Shown: one piece after another, positions 11,889-21,613 of the stretch
Layout: the number at the start of each line of letters is the position of its first letter
Position numbering within the stretch: the first letter of the stretch is position 1
Position numbers and translations under genes: made by a program
Source of the DNA: Neonectria sp. B-13
Taxonomy: Eukaryota; Ascomycota; Sordariomycetes; Hypocreales; Nectriaceae
Length of the DNA stretch: 64,000 bases
Reading direction: 5' to 3'
Assembly: GCA_002682825.1 (NCBI GenBank)
Contig: NOKP01000001.1
Location: 1,328,464 to 1,392,463, forward strand
Notes under the pieces: model-generated
Database searches by the model: none
What the model saw: the letters and a program-made list of their open reading frames with translations, nothing else
Told to the model about the DNA's origin: nothing

Positions 11889-11960
11889 GGACAGATAGCT
11901 CAGCGGTAGAGCGAGGGATTGCAGATCCCTAGGTCGCGTGTTCGATCCACGCTCGGTCCT
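11889..11960 (+). tRNA. tRNA-Cys (GCA), intact copy 1
   Basis: A 72-nt cloverleaf. The acceptor strand is GGACAGA/TCGGTCC, with T at the discriminator position as expected for tRNA-Cys. The D arm is GCTC/GAGC, the anticodon arm is AGGGA-TTGCAGA-TCCCT with anticodon GCA, and the T loop contains TTCGATC. A T5 run for Pol III termination begins two bases after the gene. The acceptor stem has an A-G mismatch at the fifth pair, shared by all three copies in the window. It has no canonical 37/38 intron. Confidence 0.95.
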
Positions 11961-12476
11961 TCCTTTTTGCCCCTTTCCCCTTTTTTTTGGCACTATCTCC
12001 CATGCATGTATGTCATGTAATTAACCTACGCACAGTTATGTATTATAATTACTATCTATTAGCATTGAGTATACTTCTCATGCATTCTCTATTGGTAGCC
12101 AGTAGTAATATACTTTCTTTAAGACAACTTAGTAAGACTTATTGTTTATGCCTATTCTTTTACTCTCTCTAGGCCTGGGATTTTAATACGAATACAAGCT
12201 TCATTACTACTGAACACTAAAGACAGAGTATAGACGTTTTCTCAAACATATACCGCTTTTACTGCTGCTGCTAGCTCCCTTATAACTGCTCTCATAGCTC
12301 ATTCATAGTCCGGAATCCCAGTTGTTCTCTCATTCATTAATATTAAGTACAGCATTTAGCTTTGCTCACCGGCCCGCTGCTGGCATACCAGGTATCATTA
12401 TCACGTGATCTCAAACACAGTAGCAAAATACATAGACCTGACCTGCGGAAAAGCCAGGAATCAAAAAGCAAAAGGA

Positions 12477-12601
12477 AGGACCGAGCGTGGATCGAACACG
12501 CGACCTAGGGATCTGCAATCCCTCGCTGATATCTTGTCAGTTGAAGATTCCTTACAGAGTGAGACATCTAGAACATACCTCTACCGCTGAGCTATCTGTC
12601 C
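12477..12601 (-). tRNA. tRNA-Cys (GCA), interrupted copy 2
   Basis: On the minus strand this gene matches the other two tRNA-Cys copies base for base across all 72 exonic positions, but a 53-nt insert (12526-12578) splits it. The insert lies in the 3' half of the D stem, between the GAG and the C of GAGC (about tRNA positions 24/25). This is not the canonical tRNA intron site 37/38, so the tRNA endonuclease would not be expected to cut there. The A box, B box and anticodon are unchanged, so Pol III transcription is plausible. Unless the insert is removed, the D arm cannot form and the gene is non-functional. Confidence 0.9.
12526..12578 (-). other. Spliceosomal-intron-like insert inside tRNA-Cys
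   Basis: In the direction of the tRNA, the insert starts GTATGT, carries AACTGAC 15 to 9 bases before the end (consensus CTRAY branch site), and ends ATCAG. Cutting at exactly these GT and AG borders restores the sequence of the two intact tRNA-Cys copies. At 53 nt it has the usual size of protein-gene introns in this window (most 46-60 nt). Read on the other strand it has no GT-AG borders. I see no copy of it elsewhere in the window. The simplest reading is a spliceosomal intron, or an introner-like element, inserted into a Pol III gene. Whether it is spliced is not known. Confidence 0.8.
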
Positions 12602-12696
12602 TACTCGTTGGATCATTGGGTGGTTGAGTTCGTATATACATACCTGCCTGTCTTACACGCGAGGACGAAAACGGCAAAAAGAAAATGCAAAAGGAA

Positions 12697-12768
12697 AGGA
12701 CCGAGCGTGGATCGAACACGCGACCTAGGGATCTGCAATCCCTCGCTCTACCGCTGAGCTATCTGTCC
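12697..12768 (-). tRNA. tRNA-Cys (GCA), intact copy 3
   Basis: A 72-nt gene identical to copy 1 and lying 95 bp from the interrupted copy in the same orientation. Anticodon GCA, T discriminator, and the same A-G mismatch in the acceptor stem. The 5' flanks of the three copies differ. Their 3' flanks share a short T-rich, C-interrupted stretch that contains the terminator. Copies 2 and 3 may therefore descend from a local duplication of a short unit. Confidence 0.95.
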
Positions 12769-13881
12769 TATTGTGATTTTGGCGGCTTAAATTAGTCTTA
12801 TATGGTGGACTGAGCAGCATGTTTCAGGAATCATTCCCACCCTGCAACGCCAGTCAAAAGCCGGAGACTATATATTACCACATAGTTATTGGTGAATTTT
12901 ATTGTTAACGACCGTAGTCATATAAGCTAGTAAGAAATTCAAGGGCCTCTAAAATCACCTTACATAACCAGTTTGCTTTGATTTGTACCAATGCAGGTAT
13001 CGCGAGTCTATCTACGAAATACATATCCACTTTTAAAAGAGAAAGCTATAACCGGTAGAAGAAATACATGGTTGTCTACCAGGGAAGCACTTAAGCAAAT
13101 TGACTTATTGCGAAAATCCAAGTAAGGGCGCGAAGCGTTGATGGGTCGCTTCAGCTTGCTGTAAGTATAAATGTTGACAGAGCCCAGACAAAAATAGCCC
13201 TTGTGGGTGTTGCGTGGCTTAGGGAGATAGTCAAACACAACTCTCCAAGTATGCCTCGACGAACAAAGAAAGTTGGGACTAACACCGGCCTGTCGGATTA
13301 GCTCTTTGGGAGTTACCGGACCAAGGGGAAATATCGGGCAAGAGTTTCCAATCGGGACAGTGAAAGCGGGTACGGTTGCTGGACATAGCCAATAGTCTAG
13401 GAAGAGTGCCTTAACTTAAAATGCAAACCGGCGCCTCTATGGTTAGGAATTTTGGTCAAGTCAATGATTTTCCTGTCAGTTAGGCTGGATCTCAGCTGGA
13501 TCTCAACTGGATCTCAGCTGAACTCTCTTTCTCTGTCAGTGAGCCACTGCTCGTTTGCAAAAAGCTCATAGCGATTACTAACACCAACGCATTTCCACGG
13601 CAAGAATTTTTTTAGAACGGAACAACCAATTTAAATAGATTTCGGGATGAGTCCTTACTTCAGATTCTTCGTCAGATTGGAATTGCACTCCTGGAGTTGT
13701 GAGTTCTTCAGCTCTTGAGATGAGAGGTGGGGTTGGTTGGCTCATGTGACTGTGCACGTGCCGTATCTCCGTCGGATTTTCCCGTTAGCCGAATCGCAAT
13801 TGCTGCTCCGGCAAAGATTCGTGCCAGCTGCCTCATTTGAGCTCACGCAAGCAACAACTTCATCCACCAGCTCAGCCCATC
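12769..13881. other. Gap upstream of ATP16
   Basis: About 1.1 kb with no recognised gene, rather AT-rich up to about 13650. A minus-strand open frame at 13008-13238 lacks any domain I know. The last 150 bp should hold the promoter and leader of the ATP synthase delta gene. Confidence 0.5.
13484..13527 (+). repeat. 11-bp tandem repeat, four copies
   Basis: Four consecutive copies of GCTGGATCTCA, the third with A for G and the fourth diverged. The array is 44 bp long and lies about 350 bp upstream of the ATP synthase delta start. No function is apparent. Confidence 0.85.
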
Positions 13882-14657
13882 ATGAACTCCCTCCGCCTCG
13901 CCCGCGTGGCTCTCCGAGCACGCCCCGCCGCTATCCGATTCCCCCTCCAGCGACGAACCTACGCCGAGGCCGTTCCCGACAAGGCAAGCAGACCTTCGGC
14001 TATTGTTCTCGCAACCCGACCCGACTGACCGTTTGCATAGATCAAGCTGAGCCTGGCTCTTCCCCACGAGGTATGATACCGCCCGAGACGCCCGATCGAA
14101 ATTGGATGCGATGCGATGGAATTGGAGCTCTACGACGCGTTTGCGTGTCAATTGACACAAGGGTGCTAATTGCCGCATGCAGGCTATCTACAAGTCCCAG
14201 GACGTCGTCCAGGTCAACATCCCCGCCGAGTCTGGTGAGATGGGTGTCCTGGCAAACCACGTTCCTTCGATTGAGCAGCTTAAGCCCGGTCTGGTTGAGA
14301 TTATCGAGGAGACCGGTGGTACCAAGCAGTTCTTCCGTACGTTGCCAATTCTTCAATGACCAACGAGGAATGATCGCTGATGGATTACAGTCTCTGGTGG
14401 ATTCGCTACCGTCCAGCCCAACTCCATCCTGAGCATCAACGCTGTTGAGGGCTTCGCCCTGGAGGACTTCAGCGCCGAGGCCGTCAAGAACCAGATCACC
14501 GAGGCCACCAAGGTTGCGAACGGCAGTGGCAGCGAGCAGGATATCGCCGAGGCCAAGATTGAGCTGGAGGTACGTGTAATGCGCAAGCCCCTTGCAATTG
14601 ATTATTTTGCTAACGTTGAGGTAGGTCCTCGAGACCCTGGCCGCTCATGTGAAATAA
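13882..14657 (+). CDS. Mitochondrial F1F0 ATP synthase subunit delta
   Basis: Central-stalk subunit of F1, homologous to bacterial epsilon, which links the gamma subunit to the c-ring in the inner mitochondrial membrane. Exons: 13882-13983, 14041-14070, 14183-14336, 14391-14569, 14625-14657, giving 165 residues, the usual length for fungal delta. Residues 1-28 form an Arg-rich presequence (MNSLRLARVALRARPA) without acidic residues. The beta-sandwich carries the family signature VNIPAESGEMGVLANHVP, and the C-terminal helical hairpin is present. The first intron has a GC donor in the optimal context AAG|GCAAGC with a CTGAC branch site, so it is a genuine GC-AG intron and not an error. The other introns are GT-AG. 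No frame defects are seen. Confidence 0.95.
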
Positions 14658-15018
14658 ATGTGTACAGCGTTTATGGTGACGGAGACCCTTGTACATCAAT
14701 CTTCTATCCCTTCCTAGCAACGAGCCGAGACAATTGATACCAGTCATGGTTGTGCTACCGATTTTTGATACGTTTTACCATTGTCTGCGCGTGAATTCCT
14801 CCTTCTGCATGTTATAATTGTGTCATCACGTTGTTGGCATGGCTGGTGCGATACCGGACCGCTTTCCCTTTCCGTGCTTGAGCCTGCCGCCCCCTCCAAA
14901 CCTTGATTTAACATCCTCCAAAGTCCTACACAATACTTCTCTCTCCAACACGTGGCATACTATCTCTCGTATCCTTATAATTCTTAGGGCCATTGCCAGC
15001 ACTCACTCCTTCGAGGCA

Positions 15019-18016
15019 ATGGCACGTTCACTCAACCATTCCAGCCAGCTCTCAACCAGGCCGAGCTTGACATTGTTGCACGACCAGGTCGTTGCTAACG
15101 AGCGAATTCCCTCCGGAATTGTTGGCGACCGCATCCGCCGGTTGAGAAAAATCGCAGACAAGCAAGCTCTCGATGACCAAGAGCTGCCGACATCGCAGCG
15201 AGAACGAGAAAGCACCACTCTCGGATAGGGACGGCGAGTAGATAGTGGCTTCGCGAAGCCTGCGTCGCGCAACACCCTGGTTGAAGAACGGCCGAGCTTA
15301 CCGTTGGAGGAGACCTACCATGGGATAAGGTCGCAGAGGAAGAGTCACCGACATGGCCATGGACTTGAGGAGCGGGTTAGCTCAAGGGTCAACCTACTCA
15401 ATCTCTCGGAGGCGAATCTTGGAAAGTTGCGATCCAGCACGTCGACGAGCCAGTTGAGAACTTTACGCACCTTCGGGCATCACCGTGACGAATCACTATT
15501 GTTGCACAGGGATCAGCTGGAGGATACTTTCACGGCTGATTTGATACAATCGTCCTCTCCCCATGGCCCACATCTCCCGACTTCTTCGCTACCAACCCAC
15601 GACTCCGCCTCGGTGAGTACAACAGGAAAGATACAGGATGCCATGGAGATATTTGAACAGTACGGAATCTCTCGACCTGGAGGTTGGCTGTCGGAGGATG
15701 TATCGGCTCTCTTGGGAACACCTGAGATGCCACATATGAAAGTGTTCCGAGTGTCATTCTTGTGGAGAACCATTGGCATCACGAAAATACTGCCCCCATT
15801 GCGGTCACGACTCGTGTTTGAAGTGCACAAGCGAGATCCCGGACGATGAGCTGGAGAGAACACACGAATCGATACGACAACACGAAGAGAGCACTTTTCA
15901 GCACTCGGCTAAGCAAGCCGTCGATCATCCCCAAGACTCGGATCACGATCATGTGTATTCTACTCATGTCACTGTTCATACAGTTCGCCGCCAAGGGACT
16001 TCTAGATCAGGGACGGGCATCGAAACACCCAAAGCACAACCTCAACTGGAGAGTATCTCTTCCGAGGACATCCAAACCCCAGTAGAGGACGAGACTGTGA
16101 CACAGCCCGCACCTTTGGTGCCCAAACCTATCGTCTCGGGCCGATCTGTGAAGAACAACCCATTCTTCATAGCAGACAGGTTGGCAAAGTCTGGTGCCAC
16201 AGAACCAACAACCACTGCGAGGAATGCGCGAGCAAACCGACCTGCCCATCTGTCCGATTGCGTCCCCCGTCGAGAGATGCAGCGGCCTTCAAGCCACTCG
16301 AGAAGCGAAGAAAAGGGTTCCCATTCGAGCTGCAGGGCAACTCACGCTGGTCGCAATCCATTCCGGCACAGTATTGGGTGTACGGTGCGCGGAAGCATTG
16401 CAAAGCAGGCTACCGACTCTCAAAGTCTTGAAGTGGTTGACGTGGATGAAGAATCAACAGGGTATTCACGAAGACACTCGCCACTCCAAGACCCGCTAGA
16501 GAGGAAAATCGACCAGCTATACCATCATGCCGAGGACCTCCATCATTCACAGCATATCATGGAACACCTCGCAGCTGGATCGAAAAATCTCCAACGTACT
16601 GCAGCTCAACAAAGATGGGAAAATTCGCAAGGAGAGACCAATCGGACAAAAAATCGACAACTTTCGCGAGACCACTTACTTGTTCACGACAGCATTGCCA
16701 TAACTGGTTTCGACATGCCTATACATTCTCTGAGAAGAGACGTCAAGCTTCCTAGGCCTGCAATGACAGAACTCCACCGTCTTACGGATGACCTTGCCAC
16801 AGACCGAGAGCTGAGCCCTAGGTCTCATGGTCTTCCTGAAGACATACACACAAATGTCGCTGAGTGGGTTGAGCCACATTCTATCAGCCAAGATCCAAGC
16901 CGTGGGGCACAAACAGAGGGTGTTCAGCCCCCCAGACCGTCTTTTCCAATCTTGAAACCAATATCGCCTGGGGCGTTGCTTTCTAGGTCAGGCAGAATAT
17001 CACAGCTCAGCTTGGAGCAGAAAATGCGACCCTTGCAAAGTTCTCATGGGGTCAAACAGTCGCAGAGCAAATTGCTCAGACAGGATGGCAAGGAGGTCTT
17101 GCCTTCTGATTCACATGTGCCTAGACCTTTCGCTGTTGGGCATAATACACTCGACAAAATTCCAGGGCTGGCGCTGGAAAAACCGACGCTGAGGAACGGG
17201 CTCAATACCCTCGCAATCCGCGATCGAGAAAATACTGGGACCTCAGATGTATCATCTTGGAGACACCAGCTGAGGAAGGTCGACAAGTCAGAAGAACGTC
17301 CTCGGAACAAGCGACCTACGCCACCAGTTGTTAAATGGCGCCGGAGCCTCAGTAAGCTTCCACCAGCGCCCCATTCCGATACAGATGGGGGGAAAACTTG
17401 CACGTTTTGCCGCCTGAGTGAGTCTTCATCATCAAGGCCCACGGAAGCGACACCTCGTCTAGTTGTCGAAGATACAACCGGAACCCCTGACTACATGCAG
17501 CACTATTCTGCCAAGTTGCAGAACCCACGGGTGAGGTTGAAGCAAGTTGAGCTTTCATTGGCTCACAAGAGCGCTGAAGATCTTGCGGGGGAATATCATC
17601 GCCAGGCAGAAGAAGAGGTTGTCGAGATCAAGGATATGAAGACTATTAAGCATGGCAAGACTGCGAGTCACTCGTCATTCGAGGAGATCCAGTCGATCAC
17701 CGAGATTCATAGCCCGAGACCGGTTCTCCCACCGGAACATGTATGCGCATGGCGAACTCGATGCATGGATCTCAGCACCGAGGTTGATCAGCTCAAGTCT
17801 GAAGCGGGCTCGAGGCCATTGGTAGATTCCAAAGCTGAGGGGCGAGATGGTGGGCGAAGCGATGTTGGAGTTGGTATGGATTTGGATCAGCACCAGTGTC
17901 CTGAGATTAGGATCGAGGGCCTGACGATTGTTATGCATATGAGGGGCAAGGACGACTTGGTGATCAATACCAACTTGAAGAATGACGGGGTCACTGGCAA
18001 TGGCAAGAGGCGATAG
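15019..18016 (+). pseudogene. Disrupted conserved zinc-ribbon protein
   Basis: A reading frame of about 1000 codons starting at ATG 15019 (ARSLNHSSQLSTRPSLTLLH). It is interrupted by an in-frame TAG at 15226-15228 and by a frame change near 15745-15752, inside a short GT repeat just before a zinc ribbon. On each side of the stop the same frame reads as coherent protein. After the frame change the sequence runs CHSCGE, then KYCPHCGHDSCLKC, and stays open to 18016. The rest is hydrophilic and low in complexity, with a more ordered C-terminus ending in a basic tail. I know similar long hypothetical proteins in Sordariomycetes but no function. No good intron explains either break. It is therefore a young pseudogene, or the assembly has two errors, or it uses unusual decoding. 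Confidence 0.6.
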
Positions 18017-20546
18017 CCGAGGGTTGGTGGTGAGATGGCTCTATGGGTATGGGTTCGGAGTTGTAGTTTATGGCAGTATCAATTAACTACGGGAATTCTT
18101 TCAGTGGTGTTCCGTGATAGCACAGCACCCATCGAAGACTCGGTCTGACACTTGTCCATTGCCGGACTACGCAGGTATTGGGCTGCATGATTTCCGGCGA
18201 GAACTTGACTTACAGTATCACGACTTGGCCTTACTCCGTTTCCTCCGTGAGGGAGATGCAACAGCATCGACATCGACATCAGAGGCCTCCGCGCCCAAAT
18301 ATGCCTGTGAACCCAACGCGACTCTGCATTCCGCACCACCACGTCGATGCTGCGGCACACCTCCTCCATCACGTTCATGACGCAGCCATTCGCCAGTGAC
18401 GAAAATGGTCACCACTACGTAGTACGCCAGCGCCAACGCCAGCGCCAGCACCAACACCAACACCAACACCAACGCCAACGTCAATAGGCCTATTCCCCGA
18501 GCCCACCCAAGCAGCCATTCCTTTCCGGACCAGCGGGGAAAAGAGACATACGCCCTCGCCCTCTCTGGCTTCACGCTCGCGCACGCGGGAGAAAATTAAA
18601 TTAATAGCGGTGCGGAAACTCCCTCTCACGCGTTCCTGGCCCGAGGCTGAAGGGAGTCGCGGGAAGAAGCGGTCTGCGAGGGGGAGGAGATGCTTGATGC
18701 TTTTCTGTCTGGGTCTGGTCTTCCCGGGGACGCTAGAGGGAGGAGGCGACAGGGGGGGTTGGCCTTGAAGCGAGACAAGGGCCGGCAGCGCACGTTTTTT
18801 GCGTTGGTGATGGGTTGGTTTCGTGCCCCGTCACTGCATCTGCATCTTGGACGTGGGTTTGAAAGAGATTTTCTGGTCTCTTTACTTCTTTTTTCTTCTT
18901 GCCCCTCGTTCGTACAGTAGCGGTTGGGGTCGAGCAGTTGACGGTGAGGGTCGATGGCTTTGAGCTGGAGTCTGCGAGCAGGGGAAACGGACGAGGTGCT
19001 TAGCAGGAGGGAGGATCGTCCACGTAACTTACGGGGGTGGAACTTTGGGACTTCAAGTTGAGAAAAGAAGCGTCATGGCTGCCAAGTGTAGGTAGGAGCT
19101 TGGGGCAGACTCTGGACCCGGCCGCTTCAGCCTTCGCAGTGGCATCTAGCAACGTAATCTTGGTCCCGGAGAAGAGAGGAGAGAGAGGGCCTGGGGGCTA
19201 GAAACACGGACCCGGGAGCGAACGCCCCAGCCCTCTCCTTCTCTTTCCTGGCATGGCTGCATATGTGAGGCATGGTAATGATGACGATGATGATGCTATC
19301 CCTGGTCTGGCCTGGAAGGAGCAGCAGCTGAAGGATGAGCAGAGAACGACGGACGCCGCAAGGGTTCGCGAGGCGGTGAGGCCTGACTCGTCTGGCTTGC
19401 TCAAGTGCATCTCCGTGAGAAGAGAGGTGAAGAAAAAGGGAAGCCAAAAAAGAACCTCTTCGTCTACGCACGAGCAGGCCATTCGCATAAGCATCTCAGC
19501 CGGCAGACGGGTTAGGGGACGATGGGCCGTTGTCATGGTTTGACTCCATTCCCACGACCCATGGGCCATGATCCATGACCCCTGCTTCCAGCGAGTTCGC
19601 CTTGACACCCGCAGCCCATGCGTACATGGTATGTACTACATAGGATGTACACATGGTTGTGTCTCCATTCCCAGAGTTTGTCCCACCATCCACCCCCCGC
19701 CGAGGCTGGGGCATCGGTCTCCCTCTCTCACCTTGGGCGGTGAGGCAGGGCTGGGCGGTGTGAAGCCCACGAGGGCGTGTACTGCGCGCTCGAGTCAAGC
19801 TGGAGTAAGTGCGTCACGTCGACATGACAGCGGGCAGGGTTGCTATGGGAGGGGGGTCCTCTTTGGAACGTCCGAGTAGGGGGCGGGACGTTTAGCAGGT
19901 GAACCGGTGGATCACGGCTCCGGCAGTTGGCGGTGATCGTCGGTGCTACGTATCGATGTACACACAGTCGTGGGAAAGGTGTTTCTTGCTCTTGGACAGC
20001 CCCAGAGCCCTGAAGGAGGCATGAAGCTGACTGAACGCTGGCGACGGGCTAGTGTGCGTGCCCACGACGGGCCAGGTTACTAGGCAACGAACGATGCTGC
20101 GGGATGCCGGCGGCCGCGGGATGGATCGAGGAGGGCGGAATGGGATTGATAGTCAGCACGGGGTGGACGGGTCATGACAGAACGGCAAGGCAGAAACCAG
20201 CCAGCCAACAGAGAGAGGGAGACACACACCCACAACCAGATGCCGGGTCCTTGGCTCGACGGGCGGACGGGACGGTCTGGGCCATGCCAGAATCCAAGCC
20301 CCGGGGACTAGCGACTTGTAGTTCGGGGGTTTTTCTTCTCCAAAAGAAGATCTCGGTCTGTGCTTTTCTCCTAGCTCCAGCATCTGTGCGTATTTGGCGG
20401 TTAAAGAGGGACGGCATACGAGGTAGACTTGATGATTCCGCTGCAGGCATCGCAGACAGCTCAAAGGAGGCGCCAGACAATATAACCCAGAGTTGAACAC
20501 AGGGCTGAATCTTCTCCGCAGTCACCCGGGGAGGAGATGGCCTCTT
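18017..20546. other. Gap between zinc-ribbon locus and SMP-30 gene
   Basis: About 2.5 kb with no recognised gene. Open frames here are short, overlap on both strands, and are low in complexity. It should contain the 3' ends of both flanking transcripts, which converge. A GATGAT-rich patch lies near 19277 and a hexamer array at 18425-18480. Confidence 0.5.
18425..18480 (+). repeat. CCAACG/CCAGCG/CCAACA hexamer array
   Basis: About nine tandem hexamers of the form CCARCR, starting as CCAGCG and CCAACG and drifting to CCAACA. It lies 400 bp beyond the end of the zinc-ribbon frame. On the minus strand it would encode alternating Gly-Val or Ala-Leu runs, which explains spurious open frames there. 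Confidence 0.85.
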
Positions 20547-21613
20547 CTACAGCCTAAACTCGTACAGATCCAGGCCCCTGGCCCCGACATCCACCCGGAA
20601 CACCGCCCCTCCATTCTCCCTGCTCCCGGCGTCATCGCCCTCCTCGTCCGCGGCCGACGTAATCACCAGCTCGGTGCCGACGAACTGCACGCACGTAATG
20701 TTGCGCGTCGGCAGCCGCACCTCGCCCACCACCTTGCCCTCGGCGTTGATCTTGAGCACCCGGCCCTCGCCGTATACGGCCTGCCAGATATTGCCGTCGA
20801 CGTCGATGCGGAACCCGTCGGGCTCACCCGTGCCGGTGTGCTGGTAGAACATCCGCGGCTCCGACGACGCCGCGCCCGTTTCGACATCGTAGTCCATGGC
20901 CAGGATCTGCCGCGCCGACGAGTGCGTAAAGTACAGCGTGCGGCCGTCGGGCGACCAGCCCGGCGTGTTCGGGATGGTGAGGCCCGTGAGGTGCTCCTCC
21001 CGCGCGCTGGCGTCCATGCGGAAGAGGGCGCCTATGCACGAGGTTAGCACATGCAGACGATCAAGGCGAATTGGGAAGAATCAAAAGGGCGCCGTCTAAG
21101 TCCCCCTCCGGTTTGATAGTGCAGATAGATAGTGGCGTGCAATGAGGGCGTGCATCATGATATCAGAAAGAACCAAAAAACCTCACCCTCGGCCTGAAAG
21201 GGCCCGAGCCCAAAGTCCGTCATGGAGCCCAGCCAGAACCGCCCGTGCGGATCGGCGGCACCGTCGTTGCTCCGCACGCGCTCGTTACGCTGGTCGTGGA
21301 ATGGCTGGATGAGCTCGTAGGTGCCCTTCTGGACGTCCAGCACGGCCAGCCCGTACTTGATGCCCAGCGCGATGCGGTCGCGCGAGTCCACGCCCGCGAT
21401 GTCAGCAGTCACCGTCGGGCACACGTCCAGCTGCAGCGTCGTCAGCGACGGGGAGCCCTCGGCCACGGACACGCGGTGCAGCTGCTTCTTTTTGATGTCG
21501 ACGAAGCGGACCGTGTCGGTCTTCTTCTCGTAGAAGGGGCCCTCGCCGAGGGCGCAGCGTATGTCGAGCCAGGGCTTGTCGACGGTCCACTGTTGAATCT
21601 CAATCTCAGCCAT
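20547..21613 (-). CDS. SMP-30/gluconolactonase/LRE-like hydrolase
   Basis: Six-bladed beta-propeller lactonase of the regucalcin family. Such enzymes hydrolyse sugar lactones with one divalent metal ion. Exons on the minus strand: 21187-21613 and 20547-21031, giving 303 residues, the usual size. The three metal ligands of regucalcin (Glu18, Asn154, Asp204) have clear matches: E24 in LGEGP, N164 in IPNTPGWSPDG, and D214 in EPDGFRID. The substrate-contact Asn of the NDG..DP.G motif is N116. There is no signal peptide, so it should be cytosolic. The intron is 155 nt, longer than most here. The start at MAEIEIQQW gives the expected distance to the first ligand. The exact substrate cannot be read from the sequence. 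Confidence 0.92.

Noticed and set aside
11505..11993. 162-codon minus-strand frame across tRNA copy 1
   Set aside because: It contains the peptide GRTERGSNTRPRDLQS, the well-known spurious translation of the tRNA antisense strand. The same peptide appears in the plus-strand frame at 12405-12590 over copy 2.
12526..12578. Insert as a canonical tRNA intron
   Set aside because: Canonical introns lie one base after the anticodon (37/38). This one is in the D stem, and its ends are GT-AG, not a bulge-helix-bulge.
20493..21047. 184-codon plus-strand frame opposite the SMP-30 gene
   Set aside because: Shadow of a GC-rich coding region; the minus strand carries the family motifs.
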